Positions 4,652 through 5,729 of a DNA stretch of 5,729 nucleotides are shown here, in pieces (positions within the stretch are counted from its first letter, which is position 1; each line of letters starts with the position of its first letter). Position numbers and translations under genes: made by a program. The DNA comes from Ilumatobacteraceae bacterium (GTDB lineage: Bacteria; Actinomycetota; Acidimicrobiia; Acidimicrobiales; Ilumatobacteraceae), in contig JALRJT010000152.1 of the NCBI GenBank assembly GCA_023254985.1, positions 1 through 5,729 on the forward strand, given 5' to 3'. Under the pieces are notes generated by a model. The model did no database searches. It was given only the letters and a program-made list of their open reading frames with translations, and was not told the DNA's origin.

Positions 4652-5365
4652 GTGCTGCGCATCGTCAGAACTCCGCGCATGATCGCGCTTCATCTCTTGA
4701 CCATCGCTCTCGTCGCCACGATGCTCTCCCTTGCCAACTGGCAATGGACTCGCCACGTCGAACGTCAAGACTTCAATGACCAAGTCCGCGCTCGCGCGAC
4801 ACAGGATGTCCAACCTCTCGAAGACGTGATTGCGCGACTCTCAGTACCGGCCGATGTGGAGTGGTTCACGGTGAGCGCCACCGGCACCTATACGACCCCC
4901 ACCTTCCAACTCGTCAACGTCTCCCAGAACGGAGCCGCCGGATACGACGTCGTCACGCCACTGCGGCTGACCGACGGGCGACTCGTCATTATCAACCGCG
5001 GCTTTCTCCCACTCGCCGAACCGATGCCGCCAACTGCACCCGAATCAGAGGTCACCGTCATCGGACGGGTGCGCGTGTCGGATGAAAAACAGTTCGGAGA
5101 GATCGACAACTCGACCCAGGCCGATCTCGTCGAGATCCAGCGCATCGACCTCGACATTCTCGACGAGGTGATCGATGGCGATCTCCTGAACGTGAGTATC
5201 GACGCGCTCGAGTCCTCGCCGACCGATGACCCACGCCTCGCCCCTGTCGCCGAACCGACGCTCAGTTCGGGACCACATCTTTCCTACACCGTGCAGTGGA
5301 TCTTGTTCAGCGCATGCGCAGTCGCCGCGTGGGCACTCCTCGTGCGCCGCGCACTACGAACCTAG
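4652..5365 (+). CDS. SURF1 family cytochrome c oxidase assembly protein
   Basis: An inner-membrane factor that helps assemble haem-copper cytochrome c oxidase, by family linked to haem a delivery to subunit I. The 237-residue protein has the SURF1 plan. The first membrane helix is at about 11-28, ending in the conserved NWQWTRH (W30, W32). A soluble outside domain follows, with GYDVVTPL (97-104) and the hallmark LVIINRGFLP (111-120). The second helix at about 213-233 is preceded by HLSYTVQW (209-216). GTG 4652 is chosen because LRIVRTPRMIALHLL matches the usual actinobacterial N-terminus; ATG 4679 would remove the basic cytoplasmic residues. The ribosome binding site is weak (GAAGAG). A TAAATT at 4638-4643 is a possible -10 that would start the message almost at the GTG, so it might be leaderless. 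It ends 6 bp from the stop of the convergent flavoprotein gene. Confidence 0.93.
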   Translation: MLRIVRTPRMIALHLLTIALVATMLSLANWQWTRHVERQDFNDQVRARATQDVQPLEDVIARLSVPADVEWFTVSATGTYTTPTFQLVNVSQNGAAGYDVVTPLRLTDGRLVIINRGFLPLAEPMPPTAPESEVTVIGRVRVSDEKQFGEIDNSTQADLVEIQRIDLDILDEVIDGDLLNVSIDALESSPTDDPRLAPVAEPTLSSGPHLSYTVQWILFSACAVAAWALLVRRALRT

Positions 5366-5371
5366 AGCGAC

Positions 5372-5728
5372 TCAACGCAAGCGAAGTAACGCCGAAGGAT
5401 TCGTCGCTGCAATCTTGACCTGCAGGGGTCGCGGCAGCGTTACGAACAACGCCGTCATCGTGCGCGCAATCGACGACGGCTGGGTGTCGATACGCAGGTA
5501 CGTCGACCAACGCTCCTCTGGCAGCGAAAAGAATGCGTCGAAGAACACCTGAATCTCGCGGGCCTGCAGCCGACACAAAGCTGCAAGCCCATAGTCATGC
5601 AATGCTCGCGTCCGCCGAAGCGCCGGCGACCACACTGTCGCCCACGCACGAGCGGTGAGACCATCGCTCGATTCGCCGGCAGCGATGCCATCTCGAATTG
5701 CGGCAGCGAGACGCGGAGCTGCGCGCAA
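5372..5728 (-). CDS. C-terminal part of a probable lycopene cyclase-type FAD protein (N-terminus outside window)
   Basis: The frame is open from the TGA at 5374-5372 to the right edge of the window, so the start and the FAD-binding Rossmann domain lie outside. The visible 118 residues are helical and resemble the C-terminal region of lycopene cyclase family flavoproteins. They include an APRLAAAIRDGI helix, WATVWSPALRRTRALHDYGLAALCRL, then the stretch FFDAFFSLPEERWSTYLR, and TALFVTLPRPLQVKI near the end. Lycopene cyclases convert lycopene's acyclic ends to rings in carotenoid synthesis. Related geranylgeranyl-reductase-type flavoproteins are an alternative, because the diagnostic N-terminal motifs cannot be seen. 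The gene is convergent with SURF1 with a 6-bp gap, leaving no room for a separate terminator. Confidence 0.55.
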   Translation of the reverse strand: MRAAPRLAAAIRDGIAAGESSDGLTARAWATVWSPALRRTRALHDYGLAALCRLQAREIQVFFDAFFSLPEERWSTYLRIDTQPSSIARTMTALFVTLPRPLQVKIAATNPSALLRLR

Positions 5729-5729
5729 C

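Noticed and set aside
4612..4680. Upstream ATG starts (4680, 4662) for the DCC-family protein
   Set aside because: They overlap the divergent SURF1 start and add residues not expected before the FDGDC motif; GTG 4611 has AGGG at 8 nt.
1..5729. Mobile element, CRISPR array, toxin-antitoxin or defence system
   Set aside because: No transposase, integrase, direct-repeat array or recognised defence domain is visible on either strand; the content is ordinary core-type genes plus unknown small proteins.

Overview
The window looks like chromosomal DNA of a moderately GC-rich actinobacterium, possibly of the Acidimicrobiia type. That placement is an inference. It rests on frequent GTG starts, very tight gene packing, an actinobacterial-style short SURF1, and a SAM-I/SAM-IV-superfamily riboswitch in front of metX. 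No insertion sequence, phage gene, CRISPR array or other mobile element is visible.

Layout. Positions 1-57 (minus) hold the 5' part of a tRNA-Gly(GCC) cut by the window edge. Upstream of it on the same strand is a likely three-gene operon. In transcription order it encodes a 119-residue single-pass membrane protein (1652-1293), a 76-residue soluble protein (1272-1042) and an EamA/DMT-type transporter (about 1031-72). Divergent from it is a 138-residue membrane-anchored protein of unknown function (1692-2108). That gene converges on metX (3274-2105, minus), a homoserine O-acyltransferase of methionine synthesis.

The metX leader (about 3405-3275) folds by eye into a SAM-sensing aptamer. It has P1, a very short P2, P3 with the GGCAACC/GGTGCC core, P4, a hairpin 3' of P1, and a possible pseudoknot to the P3 loop. 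A palindrome (3432-3445) lies between metX and the divergently transcribed SET-domain lysine methyltransferase gene (3501-4244), whose enzyme class uses SAM. The SET gene overlaps tail-to-tail with a DCC-family (DUF393/YuxK) thiol-redox protein (4611-4228, minus). That gene in turn diverges from a SURF1 cytochrome oxidase assembly gene (4652-5365). The right edge holds the C-terminal part of a probable lycopene cyclase-type flavoprotein (minus, runs off the window).

Functional reading. The central block joins SAM-responsive methionine synthesis to a SAM-consuming protein methyltransferase across one 226-bp divergent region. The right block suggests aerobic respiration (SURF1) and carotenoid synthesis. 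The most informative non-coding element is the riboswitch, whose compact P2 does not look like textbook SAM-I.
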